64,000 nt of DNA from Entoloma clypeatum (Eukaryota; Basidiomycota; Agaricomycetes; Agaricales; Entolomataceae). Position 1 is the stretch's first letter; the number at the start of each line of letters is the position of its first letter. The position numbers and the translations under genes were made by a program. The notes beneath the pieces are model-generated. The model saw only the letters and a list, made by a program, of their open reading frames with translations, did not search any database and had not been told where the DNA came from. Location: the NCBI GenBank assembly GCA_963565915.1, contig OY751496.1, positions 1,116,001-1,180,000 on the forward strand, written 5' to 3'. Below are positions 30,268-42,703 of the stretch, one piece after another.

Positions 30268-33200
30268 TTATTCATATATCCCTCGGTAATTGTCTTCCAA
30301 ATCATAGTCACTTTTGTGGTTATCATCTCCTGAAGTATCGCTCTCCACATCCTCCCAACCCTCCAAGTCATGATCTTCCAAGGCCATTTCTGCGTTATGC
30401 GATTCATGATACACGTTGCTACCCATATCTGTAACATGTGTATCCATGTTGCCTGGCGGTGGTTCGGGATCCGCAAATAGATCATCTGAAGCATTGAGGT
30501 TTCTTGAGGTGTCAGGAATACAGCTAGAACGGTGTGCATGAAGATGCCCAACACCCAGGCCGCAATGATAGTGCATGAGCAAATCCCAGTCAGAAAACCT
30601 GCCAATTTGATTTGGATCAGTGTCAAACTCATAGTGCACTGCTGAACATACCGGCCAACATAATACAGCTTGTAGTCTCCACTATCTTTGGCACAACGTG
30701 ATATGTCAATCTTGTTTTCTTTTTGTTTGCCCTTTGCAAAGGCAGGGAGAATATGACACCCCCACAGTACATTGTGCGGATCCAGAAAGCCAAAGGAAAT
30801 CATCCTCATGCATAGGAGGGAAGCGGACTGAGTCCAACATGAAATTATTCCATGCTGAAGACCCCGCATCAACAACCTCATACCATTGCACCCACAAAAA
30901 TTCCAAGCAGCGGGCCTCATAGTCCCGCATTCCTGGCCCTGTATAGATCACATTGGCATGATATGCCCCTAGTATTCGCGCGTACAAAAAGCGATGTAAA
31001 TTTGAAGGGTTGGAATCATCTGCGTAATCTGCAAGTAACATGACGTTGCAACGAGACGCCCCCGGCTTGACAATATCAGTCCCGCGCCGCACATCATAGA
31101 TGGTGAAGTTGAATCGAAGGATCTTGTGTTGGTATATACAGTCGCGCTTGAAGAACACATAATCATGTGCAGTATCACCCAGACTATGGGAGGATCTGGC
31201 ATTGGGGGCTGTACTGAGCTCAGGACAAGATTCAGCCTCCTGCTCAAGTGTCGCTTGGATACGGGGGAGTAGATGGTCTCTCAGCTTTGGAAAAAAATTC
31301 TGTACTAGAGGTTTGAGGGAGCACATATAAAAGAGAGAAAACTGGTCACCTTGATGGCAGGATCGCCACCATTCCATTGTAGAAAGGTGGGAATATGCAC
31401 AGGGAGTTTCTGTGACGTTCCCATATTGTAACGAACCCCGGGATTGACGGTTATATCCTCCAGCTCTATTTGAGAGGGAAAGCCATTTATGTTTTTGTGG
31501 ATCATGCAGATGTGTCGTTGTTGCTGTTTGATCTTTGACAATTGCTGTGGTATCGATCGGCCACTAGTCCGAAGGAACTGCCCTTTTGTAGTTCGGTGCT
31601 CCCGCTCACTCTGATAGGCGGTTGATATCAAGTGGCTCAATCAGGGTGTCAAGAGAAACTTACTGGCTGAGTAGAGTATGAGTCTGTTGTACCAAATCGC
31701 CGAATAGTATAATGATAGTCGCCAAGCGCATGGTATTTGTAAGTCTTCAAGTTAAACCGTTTCGGTTGTCTCGCACTGTGACCTTTCTGAGATTTCAAGT
31801 CGGAAGATCCTGGTTCTGTTGTGGCCATGTTTTTTTCCTGATGCCGCATTCAGGCAACCTTCTCACATTCCAATTCCCATGTTGGAAATGCTACACATGT
31901 TCCCTCCTGGAATCTGCGAAGTCTGTCGCCCAGAGATGTAGTGACTTGTGACAAATGTCTTTGAGTGAGATCTGTGTGCATCCATAGCTTGGCAGGACCA
32001 TGCCAGTGAGCCAGATTGAACAGAAGCTGGAGAATACATGTATTGTGGGGTTCAGGAAGGAGGCCATCAAAGGCCGGGATAGCGCACTGGATGAGCATTT
32101 AGACATGAGTTATGTTCATTTTAAATCTAGCTGTCAACCCTACTTACTTGCAACATATCCTCATAATCATGTGCCGTCATCTTCTTTAGTTCCAACTGGT
32201 TTGTTGTTGTCCTCCTTACACCGTCAATCCCGAAAGGCAGAATCTCTCTGAAGCTAATGAAGTTGAAGCTTAGTGTTAGATCCCAAAGGTTATACTGATA
32301 ATGCTTACCACCGATCCAGTTCATATTTCATATTTTCATTCCTGCAGTCTAGAATGCGTAGCAGGTGGATGAATACTGCCTTCCAGACGCCAAGCTCAAC
32401 TTCATGCATTAGGTCTACAACTAGCATGTTGAACATATTGAAGTCGAGTGGCGATAGCTTATCCAAGAATGCATTCTGAAACAGTGGGTCGTTAACCTCA
32501 GCCGCATAACAAAAAGGCACACTCACTGCTGTTGGAACCAGAGAATCCTTTTTTAGAAGCCTCTCCACACCCGTGCTGTCAACCGCACAGTTGCTCCCAT
32601 ATATGACCTCTCGCACAGCCTCAACATGACTACAACGCTTCACACCATCAATACGGGCAAGGGACAGGCGCTGCGCCATGTCCCAACGCATTCCCATATT
32701 AGGAACACAATCCAATGGTATGAGACACCAAGAACAAGGGCAGCAACCAAGATTGCGGATGCTGGCTAGTAGTATTCTAAGATACATGAGTTTTTAGTAT
32801 TCTGACGATGTGGTGAGAACTCACTTCTCCTTGTAATCTGCGGAATATGTGAATATGCGTGGGTAAAAATGGCGCCAAATGCCATCACAACATTTGACAA
32901 CCATTCCATGCCGGTATGCTTCCAGAAATTCATCGTCGAGGATGATTGACCATTGAGCATGGTACATTTCTCGATGGCAATGCCCCATAAACGTGGAATT
33001 GGGCCCCTTGCTGATATTCTCCGCGGCGAAGGTTGCAAAGGCATCAGGGAGCTATCATTCAACAGGATTGAGGTCTGCATGACATCGGCATACATGGTTT
33101 CACACACCGTTTCCAGATAAGCAACATGTTCGAATGCATGACAGGAAGGTTTAGACCTTTGATCTTTTGACTCATTTCCTATCATGAGATAAACAGGCCA

Positions 33201-34445
33201 CAATTTAGCGTTGCTGAAAGACGTGAGGTGGGTACCATCAGAGGCGAACATGAGACCAATCACAACCCTTGGAAGGTCGCATCCCGGTTCTTGGGAAGAA
33301 TCTTGGAGCTCACTATGAGCCTTGATGAACGCCTCTGATGTGTACAGCTCGCCATGGACCTGGACTGGCTGAGGAGCATCATTTGGTTGCCAAAATAATT
33401 TGTAAGTTTTGAAATGGAGGTGGGGGTGCACGGAGGGTCGGGTGATTTTCTCCCTGATCATGGAGGTCAACTTGCGATGATGAAGAATGCCCGTGTCGAA
33501 CTCTTTTTGACCCGGGTGCAGCATTCGTTTTTGAAAGGGAACATTAATTTTAATTGGTGTTTGGATCCACCCTCTGGGTCTGCTATCCTGTTCGTCCTCC
33601 CAGCCATCGTCCTCCTCGCAGCGCTCTCTGCTCAGCTGGGTGTCAATAAGTCGCCAATTCTTGCCTGCAACATCCTCCAGGTGAAAGTCTGGATGTCCAA
33701 CTATCTTGAGGAGATTCTGGAAGCTGGACTGCGATTTCTTTTCACCATCATTCCAATACCATTCTCCTAGCAGAAATGTTGATTGGTTTGGATATGGGCA
33801 GTAGCTGTGGGCCAGAGGGGTGGAAGACAGGTCTGAGGATGCATCTATCAAGTCATTGGGTGTGATGTTGTCGCTAGGATCATGATCAGGGAAGCGAGTC
33901 GCATGGTATTGTCGGAAAAGGCCAAATCCGTTGTGCATGGATTTGATGATCCTTCTGACCAGAGACACAGGCCCCGGAAATTGCTGAGATGGGGGCTGAG
34001 ATGCCATTGTTGGCTCCGCTTGCGCACAATCTGACAGGGCCTGCAAAGACGCAGGGGGAAGTGCAGCTGGAGGTTCAGGTGCTATATCCTGATAGCGCTT
34101 TGGCAATTGGTGATGTTCTCGGCGCATCCTCCATTCCGCTATAGGTTGATGGAGATCATCATAGTTGGTGGTTGTCTCGTGGCCTGAACACAATCTCTCG
34201 GTAAGCAATGACAGTGGCTAGGCAATTCACCTCATTCAAAGGCAGCTCAGCGGCAAGACCTCCTTGGCCTTTTCCAAGGCAGAAGAAAGTCCTTTCTTTG
34301 TCTTCGGGCAACTGCGTGTGTGATATGTGTATGCCTGTGGTACTGAGAATGTCTGTCCACAGATACAAGCTTGAGACCAAGCTGGTGGCACATTCATTAC
34401 TAGAATAGCACCTAAAGGAGGATGTATGATGTGGGGGGGCCACCT
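30268..34445 (-). pseudogene. Plavaka (CACTA-superfamily) transposase, multi-exon
   Basis: Minus-strand order: N-terminal Cys/His cluster (CICGQTFSVPQA, YHTRSC) and KTKKGLSSALEKAK; LPKRYQDIAPEPP; YPNQSTFLLGEWYWNDG; FQNLLKIVGHPDF; then the core with GLMFASDGTHLTSFSNAKLW and GNESKDQRSKPSCHAFEHVA. Next exons read LASIRNLGCCPCSWC, VVDLMHEVELGVWKAVFIHLL, CAIPAFDGLLPEPHN, FNLKTYKYHALGDYHYTIRR and FFKRDCIYQHKILRFNFTIY. The last read LYARILGAYHANVIYTGPGM and DWDLLMHYHCGLGVGHLHAH. The SDGTHL and DLMHEVELG blocks carry acidic residues typical of the DDE core. Length and block order fit a near-complete transposase, but joining exons near 32790 needs a non-obvious acceptor, so I do not claim it is active. 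Confidence 0.82.
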
Positions 34446-34609
34446 GCCGTGCAGTGGAGGGGCGTCCTGTTGAAAGAAGTGTGAAGTACCCTTTTTGACT
34501 CAGAAGGGTTGTGGCAATGTGGTGAGTCATTGACTGGTGCCTGGCAATCAAGAACCAAATCATAGTCAATGTTGAGGGTGGTCGCATTGCCGATAGTTGA
34601 AAGGCCAAA

Positions 34610-35185
34610 GGCCCAGATCATTAAGGGCAGGGAAGGCATAGCTGACGTGAGAGTTGGCAGAGATAGTAAACCATCTGGGATTTACGAAGGACCAGGAGCA
34701 AAAGTGCTCAAGATCCACCTGCGTTTGAAGTTGACATAACACAAGTAATGATTGAGGTACTCGTGATGGTCCAGGATGCTGGGAGGTCGTGGCCGATATG
34801 AGAGATGTAGAAAAGACAGGCAACAATGCGGGATTGTAGAAAGACCAGGAGCAAAAGCGCTCAAGATCCACCTGCATTTGAAGTTGACACACAACACAGT
34901 AATGATTGAGGTATCTGTGAAGGACCAGGAGCGAAGGCGCTCGAGGCCGCATCGTGAATGGTGGGACTGTAGAAAGAAGCTCGAGATGCTGGGAGGTCGT
35001 GGCTGATATGAGAAATGTAGAAAAGACAGGCAACAATGCAGGATTGTAGAAAGACCAGGAGCAAAAGCACTCAAGATCCACCTGCATTTGAAGTTGACAC
35101 ACAACACAGTAATGATTGAGGTACCGGTTCGGGTGCTAATGATGGAGGAGCAGCCCAACCAGGAGCAAAAGCACTCAAGATCTGG
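34610..35185. repeat. Plavaka subterminal repeats, 5' side of copy 1
   Basis: At least five copies of a motif like GACCAGGAGCAAAAGCGCTC (centres near 34695, 34855, 34935, 35065, 35170) lie upstream of the transposase. Most are followed by AAGATCCACCTGCATTTG. The core GAGC...GCKCTC is an imperfect palindrome. The 29.4-30.1 kb array is a second set. These are probable transposase-binding sites; the exact element ends were not found. Confidence 0.6.
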
Positions 35186-35259
35186 CTCTGCCATATGATG
35201 CATCCTTGCGATGTTAATAGATAAACCTAGACTCGTTCCTGATACGGCCTCTTCAGGCT

Positions 35260-37206
35260 ATGAGAGTCATTGATCTTAACACCCCGCCGTTGAGGCCTCG
35301 TGATACAGAGCTCGCTATTGATCTTGATACTCCACCATTGAGTCCCCACCACATCAATGCAATGTCGTACAATGTGGATTTGAACTGTCACCCCAAAATG
35401 TCACTCGCTGCTCAGTCGCCATGTCCACAAACCCTTGTTCGCGATCTTGAAAATATGTCCCTGTCCCGAACCCGGTTTCCTGTTTGCCATGTCAGAGGAA
35501 TCGACATTGACAATCTGGAATCTCTGCCATCAAATTTCCGCAGCCACCCACAGGTGGGTCACGAGGAAAAAATTTATGGCTATCTGCACGATCCGAACAA
35601 GATGTTTGAGGCAAGAGAAAAAAAACTTTGCCTCCGATTAACAGTCAACGTAAATTGCAGCACGACAAGGATCTCAGCTGGCGCCCAACATACACAAGGT
35701 CTGATGCAACCAAGAAACCACAGCAGGACACTGCCAAACCCATCATGAGACCCTTAATGACCAGTGGGGAGGATTTAATTTTCGGAAAATTGTCGGCTTT
35801 TGTATGTATCCTTTCACCTTCTCCGATACTTCACTAATCCGAATATCAATCATAGGGCCTCATTTCCTCCAACAATTGGAGAATGCCTTTACCATGAGGG
35901 ATAAACATCGTGGAATATTTACAAAATTCACGAGTACGTTTTCACTGGAGACGATTGAGAAATGGGAGAAGATGGCACGCGACTGGCACGCATCCCAATC
36001 AAACCCTGCTCAGTCGAACATAGCTGTTCCGAATCCCTATGAGGAGCCTATCTCAGGTAAGCTAATTTTTGTTTACATTTTGAATATGATATCTTATTGT
36101 CCCCTAGCTACAACACTGCAGGATGTCAAACTGGAATTAGTGAAAGAAGATGCAAGTGCTGCCGCGGAAGGTGTTGTGTCGGCTCACAAGACGACATTGA
36201 CATCATTCTTGGTAATGGGCCTGGATCTTGAAGACCAACAGTATGTCTTGGCATTTTTCTTTTATCTGTGTCATTTTTATCTAATCAATTTACCAAGATG
36301 ACAGCTTTTGCTTGAGACCACTGAGGTCAAGAAGTCTCCCACTCCGAAACAACTTGCAGACCTAGAGGAGAAATGGACCCTGCTACTGCATCAAATCCAG
36401 CGGTGGCGTGAGCCGAATCTGCTGAGACAGCCGCCCTCCACCTCCCCTCATCACTTTCTGCCTCCCTGCAAGAGTTCTCTGCCCTCTCTGTCCTTGTTGA
36501 TAGGGAAACTCGCCTGTGTATAGCACAAGCAGAGGATGCCCTTGCCGACATTCGCCGTCAACGCCGCATTATCTCGGGCCCATGGCAATTCAAACACCTC
36601 AATGTCAACGGGACCGGAAACAAGGCCAATATGCAGATGCGTGCACTTTACAACCGTTTCAATCTTCGGATGTGACGCTGTGTTCTCCGCTATCGTGCAG
36701 CATATCAGGTGTTACTCAGTCTTGATTTTCATGGTTCATGGAAGGATCGGCTGCACGAATTGAGGGATAATGATGTTCGTGGACCTGGCAAAGATGATGA
36801 TGCTGCGAGCAATGGGCGCTTTGAGATATCTTGGATCTGGATTGTCCCAAGAGTGTCTACAGCTCCAGATATGGAGGATTTGGAGGCGGCATTTGATGAG
36901 AGTCTGCAAGTTGAGTGGATGAAATCAAGGGCACGAAAAGCACAGTGGGAGGAGGTGCTCCTGGTCGGGGAGGAGAGGCGTCGTGTTGTTTCGTATTTTG
37001 AGTGGAAGGCTCAATGGTGGCATCTACAAGGTGGACGTCGGCTTGTGGTTGGGGAGGATATCTGTTATGGCCTTGTCGCATATGCTGCAAAGCAAGCTGA
37101 CCTTTGTGATTGTATGGCTGCAAGTTGTGCATCCCTCTGGCTGCCTGTCTTGCGTGCGAAGGGATTGTCAGCTAATTGGGGTTCTTCATATGTGGTTGAG
37201 CGCAAT
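35260..37206 (+). pseudogene. KDZ-type transposase C-terminal half, truncated
   Basis: After an intron-containing stretch the plus strand reads HETLNDQWGGFNFRKIVGF, IEKWEKMARDWHASQSNP and TLQDVKLELVKEDASAAAEG. It continues with TTLTSFLVMGLDLEDQQ, PTPKQLADLEEKWTLLLHQI, CIAQAEDALADIRRQRRIIS, FKHLNVNGTGNKANMQMRA and ISWIWIVPRV. It ends with VEWMKSRARKAQWEEVLLVG and RRRVVSYFEWKAQWW. This block order is the C-terminal tail of the KDZ transposases common in mushrooms. The Cys cluster and catalytic domain are absent. Instead a 150-codon ORF (35260-35748) begins MRVIDLNTPPLRP and repeats DLDTPPLSP. Whether that is a captured exon or a fused new start is unclear. Introns such as 36057-36105 keep GT-AG ends. 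Confidence 0.65.
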
Positions 37207-37429
37207 TAACAGTGCCCTGGTCAAGGTACTGCATCTGTTCCACAACCTAATTATGGTGCCACATCTGTTCCACCGAACCCAGAGCACAATGTGGAGGAGG
37301 GTGATGTAAATGATGATGAGGTAATTGATGATGAGGTTGACAAAGGTGAAGTGAATGCCACATATGATGAGGATGGTGAAGGGGTAGATTTTTTTGAACT
37401 TGACGGTTAGATAGTGTAGAAATTTAGAG

Positions 37430-38130
37430 TTTAATTAATGATATGATGGAGGCTGGAATCATTGCAAGTCAGTATTTAATGATACAATGGAGTTCTGGAA
37501 TCATTCCTAGTCAGTATTTAATGATTGGAGTACTGGGATCATTCCTAGTCAGTATTTAATGATTTCAATCACATGAATCCATCATTCCTAGCCAGTATTT
37601 AATAATGTCAATCATATGAACCCATCATTCCTAGCCAGTATTAGATGATTATTTAATGATTTGAGATATGAATTCATCATTCCTAGCCAGTATTAAATGA
37701 TTATTTAATGATTTCAATCATATGAACCCATCATTACTAGCCAATATTTAATAATTTCAATCATGAATTCATCATTTCTAGCCAGTATTTAATGATACAG
37801 GTGGAGTACTGGAATCATTCCTAGCCAGTATTCAATGATTTTAATGATATGAATCCATCATTTCTAGTCAGTATTTAATGATGTACAGTATTTCAATGAT
37901 CTCAATGATATGATGGAGTTCCTGGAATCATTCCTAGCCAGTATTCAATGATTTCAATGCTATGAATCCATCATTATAGTTAATATTTAATGATATGACA
38001 GAGTGCTGGCATCATTGCCAGCCAGTATTCAATGATTTCAATGATATGACACAGTACTAGCATCATTCCAAGGTCAGCATTCAATGATTTTAAGGAAACA
38101 ACAGTATTATTCTAGCCAATATATAATGAT
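37430..38130. repeat. AT-rich tandem array around CATTCCTAGCCAGTATTTAA
   Basis: Units of roughly 40-60 bp repeat the phrase ATCATTCCTAGCCAGTATTT followed by AATGATTTCAATGATATGAA, with variants AGTCAGTATT and AGCCAATATT. I count more than a dozen units. They are irregular and end just before the truncated Ty3 pol at 38289. No coding sequence. Confidence 0.85.
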
Positions 38131-38288
38131 TTGAAGCAATGAATCTATCATTTTTACTCTGATTATAAGAATAGACATCATCATAATAAAAATGATATAT
38201 CCTCATCATAAAGATCATGGCATTGTGCACCGAACCCCTCATGGCACTAGCCCTATTATAATGATAAAAATGCTAGCTACCACTCAGA

Positions 38289-41143
38289 TTGGTTACTTTA
38301 CCAATGGGTTGGACAAATTCGGTACTGATCTTTCACGATGATGTTACACATATATTGCAGGACGAAATACCAGATGTTACTATTCCCTACATCGACAATG
38401 TGGCGGTTCGCGGCCCATCTATGCGATATGAGTTGCCTGATGGCAGATACAAAACTATAGAAGAAAATCCAGGCATTAGGCAATTTGTATGGGAACATGT
38501 ACAGAATGTGAATAGAGTGTTACAGAGAATGCGGTATAGTGGAGGAACGTTCTCTGGGTATAAGTCGCTAGTATGTGCGAGCGAGATAGTGGTAGTTGGC
38601 CATCATTGCACGTACAAAGGACGGAGACCCGAGACAGATAGGTTCGGAGTTATAAGCCGCTGGGGACCTTGCAAAGATATACATGATATGTGGTCGTTCC
38701 TTGGAACGGCTGGCACTTGTCAAAACTTTATTAGAGACTTTGCAAAGAAGGCAGAACCTCTAGTCAAGTTGACATGAAGTCGTGAACTCTTTGTCTGGGG
38801 ATCTGAACAGGAGGAGGCCATGCAAGACATAAAGGATGCTTTAGCGGCGTCCCCCACGACCAAGCCAATAGATTATCATGGTGGAGGTGCAGTGGTCCTT
38901 TGCATAGACTCCTCGTGATGGGCAGTTGGCTTCTATATCTGTCAAGAGGATGAGAGTGATTCTAAGAAGAGGACGTACACGAAGTTCGCATCGATAACAC
39001 TAAATGAGTGTGAGGCGAGATATTCGCAACCAAAGCGAGAATTGTATGGTTTATTTCGCGCATTGAAGGAAGTGAAGTTTTGGATCTTGGGCTGTCGGAA
39101 CCTGGTTATAGAGACTGATGCGAAGTATATCAAGGGGATGCTCAATAATCCTGGTCTTGGACCGAACACTGCTATAAATCGGTGGATTGATTACATTTTG
39201 ATGTTCCACTTCACAGTAAGGCATGTGCCAGGCAAGACCTTCGCACCCGATGGTCTATCGAGGCAAGAAGTGCAACCAGGGGATGAAACCTACCATATTG
39301 AGGAGGACTGGGTGGATGAACCAGATGGACCGCCACGGTACGAGTATCCCAATAAGGAAAATGGTATCCCTAATGCAGAAAAGAATGACCCGTTAGAGAT
39401 CGACGAGTTTAAAACAAAGATAGACACACATGGTGGTTATCTTTGGGCTACGTCGGTTAAAGACTTCCAGGGAGAGCTTGCTGACGCTCGCGAGAGATTG
39501 AATATTGAATGATTATATCTTGAGCGAGTGTGTAAGGCCGGGCTGCTCTCGCAATTTGTGGGGGAACCGGCGTTGCCCGACAACTCTTTGAAATGGGATG
39601 AATCAATGCGAGAACCTTATGATGAAGATCATTGCATGATGACCACAAAGTTGCAGGATGACCGCATTCCTGACATCAAGATTTGGCTCGAGGATCCTTT
39701 TGTGAGACCAAACAGCCTGAATGACCGACAGTATAAACAGTTCATGCAGCGGGCGAGACAATTCTTTGTCGCTGATGATGGCCGGCTCTATAAAAGAGGT
39801 AGCGAGGGAAAGCACAAACTAGTGGTCGAAAAGGGGCATCACATGTACATGATGAGGGCGTCCCATGATAGCCTTGCGCACCACGGCTTCTATGCAACAA
39901 AGGAGCTTATTGCGCAAAGATTCTGGTGGCCGGAATATGAACACGATGTTCGCCTATATGTCCAGACTTGCCATATATGTCAGCTGAGACAGAAGACATT
40001 GGTTCGCATTTCTCCTATGGTAACCCATATGCCGGCTGTTTCAGGTCCTGCATGCTGATACGCTACACATGACGCCGGCGTCGAACGGTTGTAAATACAT
40101 TGTTCATGGCTGCTGTGCACTATCTACATGGATGGAAGGGCGGCCGCTAAGGCAAGAAACGGGTAGGACTGTTGGGCACTGGCTCTTTGAAGACATACTA
40201 TGTAGGTGGGGCGGTATGGCTCATGATTGTGACCGATAACACGGGGCCATTCAAGAAAGCTTTGGCCTGGATAGAACAGAAGTATGGAATTAAGGGGATT
40301 ATGATATTGGCTTATAATTCTAGAGCAAATGGACGGATCGAGAGGCCGCATTGGGACCTTCGTCAGGCTTTGTTTAAGGCCACAGGCAGTGATATAAGCA
40401 AGTGGTTCTGGTTCTTCCACCATATGATGTGGGCAGATAGGATCACAATTCGGAAGGGTTTGGGATGCTCGCCATATTTTGTGTGTACAGGGGCGCATCC
40501 CATCCTTCCCCTAGATATTGTTGAGGCGACGTGGCTAGTGAAACTTCCAGATGGGCCGCTGTCAATGGCAGACCTGATTGGATTTAGGGCTCGTGCGCTC
40601 GTGAAGCACCAAGTGCATGTTGATGAGATGCGTAAGCAGGTTATGTGTGCCAAGATGACGGCGGTACTTCGTTATGAGCAAGAGCACCGGCATAAGATCA
40701 GAGATTATGACTTTAGAGAGAGAGATCTAGTGTTAGTACACAATACAGTGGTTGAAAATAGTCTCGACAAGAAAACGAAGCCCAGGTACTTCAGTCCTAT
40801 GGTGGTCGTTGCGAGGAATAAAGGTGGAGCATACATCATCGCGGAACTGGATGGGTTGGTATGGCATGAGAAGGTTGCAGCATTTAGACTCATTCCCTAC
40901 CATGCGAGATGTGCCATTGCAGTCCCTAAAGGGGTGTTAGACTTCATCAATATTACAAAAGCGACATTGGAAGGATTGAAAAATTCAACCGGGGCTGCTA
41001 AGGACAGCGGTGAGGACCTGTGGTTCAACAGAACGAGGCTGGACTTAGATAAGAATGACAGGTTTGAGGATACGCCTTGCAAGGCTACCGTGGATGACGC
41101 GAGGGCAGTCTCGGATGAGGATTCCAGCTCGGATGATGAATGA
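38289..41143 (+). pseudogene. Ty3-like pol of a second lineage: RT, RNase H, integrase
   Basis: It starts inside RT (MVTLPMGWTNS), so gag, protease and half of RT are missing. The RT box reads IPYIDNVAVRGP, with Asn where the second catalytic Asp should be. RNase H follows (RELYGLFRALKEVKFWILGC, IETDAKYIKGML, DGLSRQE). The integrase has a zinc domain (HHGFYATKELIAQRF, CHICQLR) and a core with HADTLHMTP, VTDNTGPF and ANGRIERPHWDLRQ. Stops near 38918, 39510 and 40055 break it. The final 323-codon stretch (40172-41143) is open and ends in an acidic tail. This is a different lineage from the 19.9 kb chromovirus: no chromodomain is visible. Confidence 0.85.
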
Positions 41144-41149
41144 CTGGGC

Positions 41150-41589
41150 TCGTGGGACTTACTTTGAAAGAAATCGCCACTGGTATAATCTCGCAAGGCC
41201 TAGGGCCATGTTGGAATGACTTAGTGATCGTATTGAACACCTATGTGCCAGCAGAGGAAGACCTGTATTACGGACTATACAGTAAAAACCTCTACAAGGG
41301 GACCTGTGGCTTTTGCTGTGGCAGGAAAGGTGAAGGGCAGTCTACTCATACTGCTCCTTCAATTCGGAAAGGAGAAGGTTGTGTCGCTGCTTAAGGTATT
41401 GTGCATACTTTAAGTTGTAATCAAGAGAAGAAATTGTAGTGAGAAATTGGGATCAGATGAGGGCCTCGGTGTCATGAAGGGACTTCTCGGTGTGAGTCAG
41501 GGGCGTCTCCAGGATTGACCCAGTCTCTGAGAGGATCTTGTTTGCGAGAGGATTGTCCATCATGAAGCGAGCGGCTGCGGGGTGACATA
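41150..41589. other. No gene recognised
   Basis: This is downstream flank of the second-lineage pol. A short plus-strand reading (YYGLYSKNLYKGTCGFCCG) looks protein-like but matches nothing I can name. Confidence 0.35.
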
Positions 41590-42703
41590 TTAACGATAGA
41601 TGAAGAAGATGGAGACGTTTAGTACGGTACCTTCTTTGTGGAAATTACCTCGCTGCTCCACTTGTGCTGGTCCCATCGGCGCTGTGTCCTTGAACAGGGC
41701 TTCCTTGGTCTCCAGCCACGGTTTCTTGTTGGATTTGGGACCCGGGGCTGATTTACCCTTCGACCCAGACCCTTTCTGTGATATGGGGAAAATTAGAAGA
41801 GATTGTTGGGGGCAGTATGTCGACGTACCGTGCCGGACGATGATTTCTCCGTCAAAGGAGCTGTAACGGACTTCTTGGCAGACCCATTGTCCGCAGTTAT
41901 GGGATGGAGGGTCTCGGGGTCGACGCCCATCTTCTTGCACAGTAATGAGAAGCGGCTTCAATACCATTGGAAGTTGGAAGGTAGTATAAGAATAATGACA
42001 GACCTCATGATCAGATTCATCATCTCGCAATCGCTTATGAGGTTCAACGGGGTGCTCAGTGTTTCTGTCGCTGTCGTCGCTGTCCCTGGCTGGGTTAGTT
42101 CGGGTTCCGCGGCAGCAGATGGGCTGTTTGCGTCCGGGATATTAGAGACGTCGAGATTGAGATCGGCGTTGGGATCAGTTACCTTGACCTGGTCGAGCCA
42201 TTCAATTAGTGCGGGGGATGGACTGCAGCTCTCACGTCAACTCACTTCGGGTTTCTCGCTGTTGGCCAGAGGCTCACTTGCAGGTGGAGGCGCGGTCTCC
42301 TCAGTGGATGTAGGTCCTTGACGCAGGTATCATATGTATGCGACCATGTCCTTGAGGGTGAAGAACATGGGCGGGAGTCTCCAAGACTTGTTCTTGTCAT
42401 GGAACGCCTGTAGGCCATTCCTAGCTACGAAAACGTGGTCCGCGAGTTGTGCATCCTTGAGGTACTTGTTGGAAATATGTGCATGACGGAGATTTAGAGG
42501 CTGACGGAATAGTTGGAATGGTCAAACAGGTTCGGTGCACTGTCGCGATGTACTTTGAGGTCGTCATATGCATACCGACAGATGAGGTATGCCTCGGAGC
42601 AGGTTGGCAGCTTCTTGGGGGGTGCCTGGGGATCTTCCAGGAATGAACTGATGAGCGAGGCTAAGACCTTTTTCACGGCCTGGGTTTTGTCTTCGTTAGA
42701 CAT
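41590..42703 (-). pseudogene. Antisense multi-exon gene B after pol, decayed
   Basis: The minus strand starts MSNEDKTQAVKKVLASLISS and reads CSEAYLICRYAYDDLKVH. After a one-base frame change near 42515 it reads HISNKYLKDAQLADHVFVAR and WRLPPMFFTLKDMVAYI, with an in-frame TGA near 42330. Further segments include VTDPNADLNLDVSNIPDA, a Lys/Ser-rich part (KGSGSKGKSAPGPKSNKKPW) and a C-terminus near 41590. Intron-like breaks separate them. It lies antisense to pol in the same element as gene A. No known domain. Confidence 0.5.
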
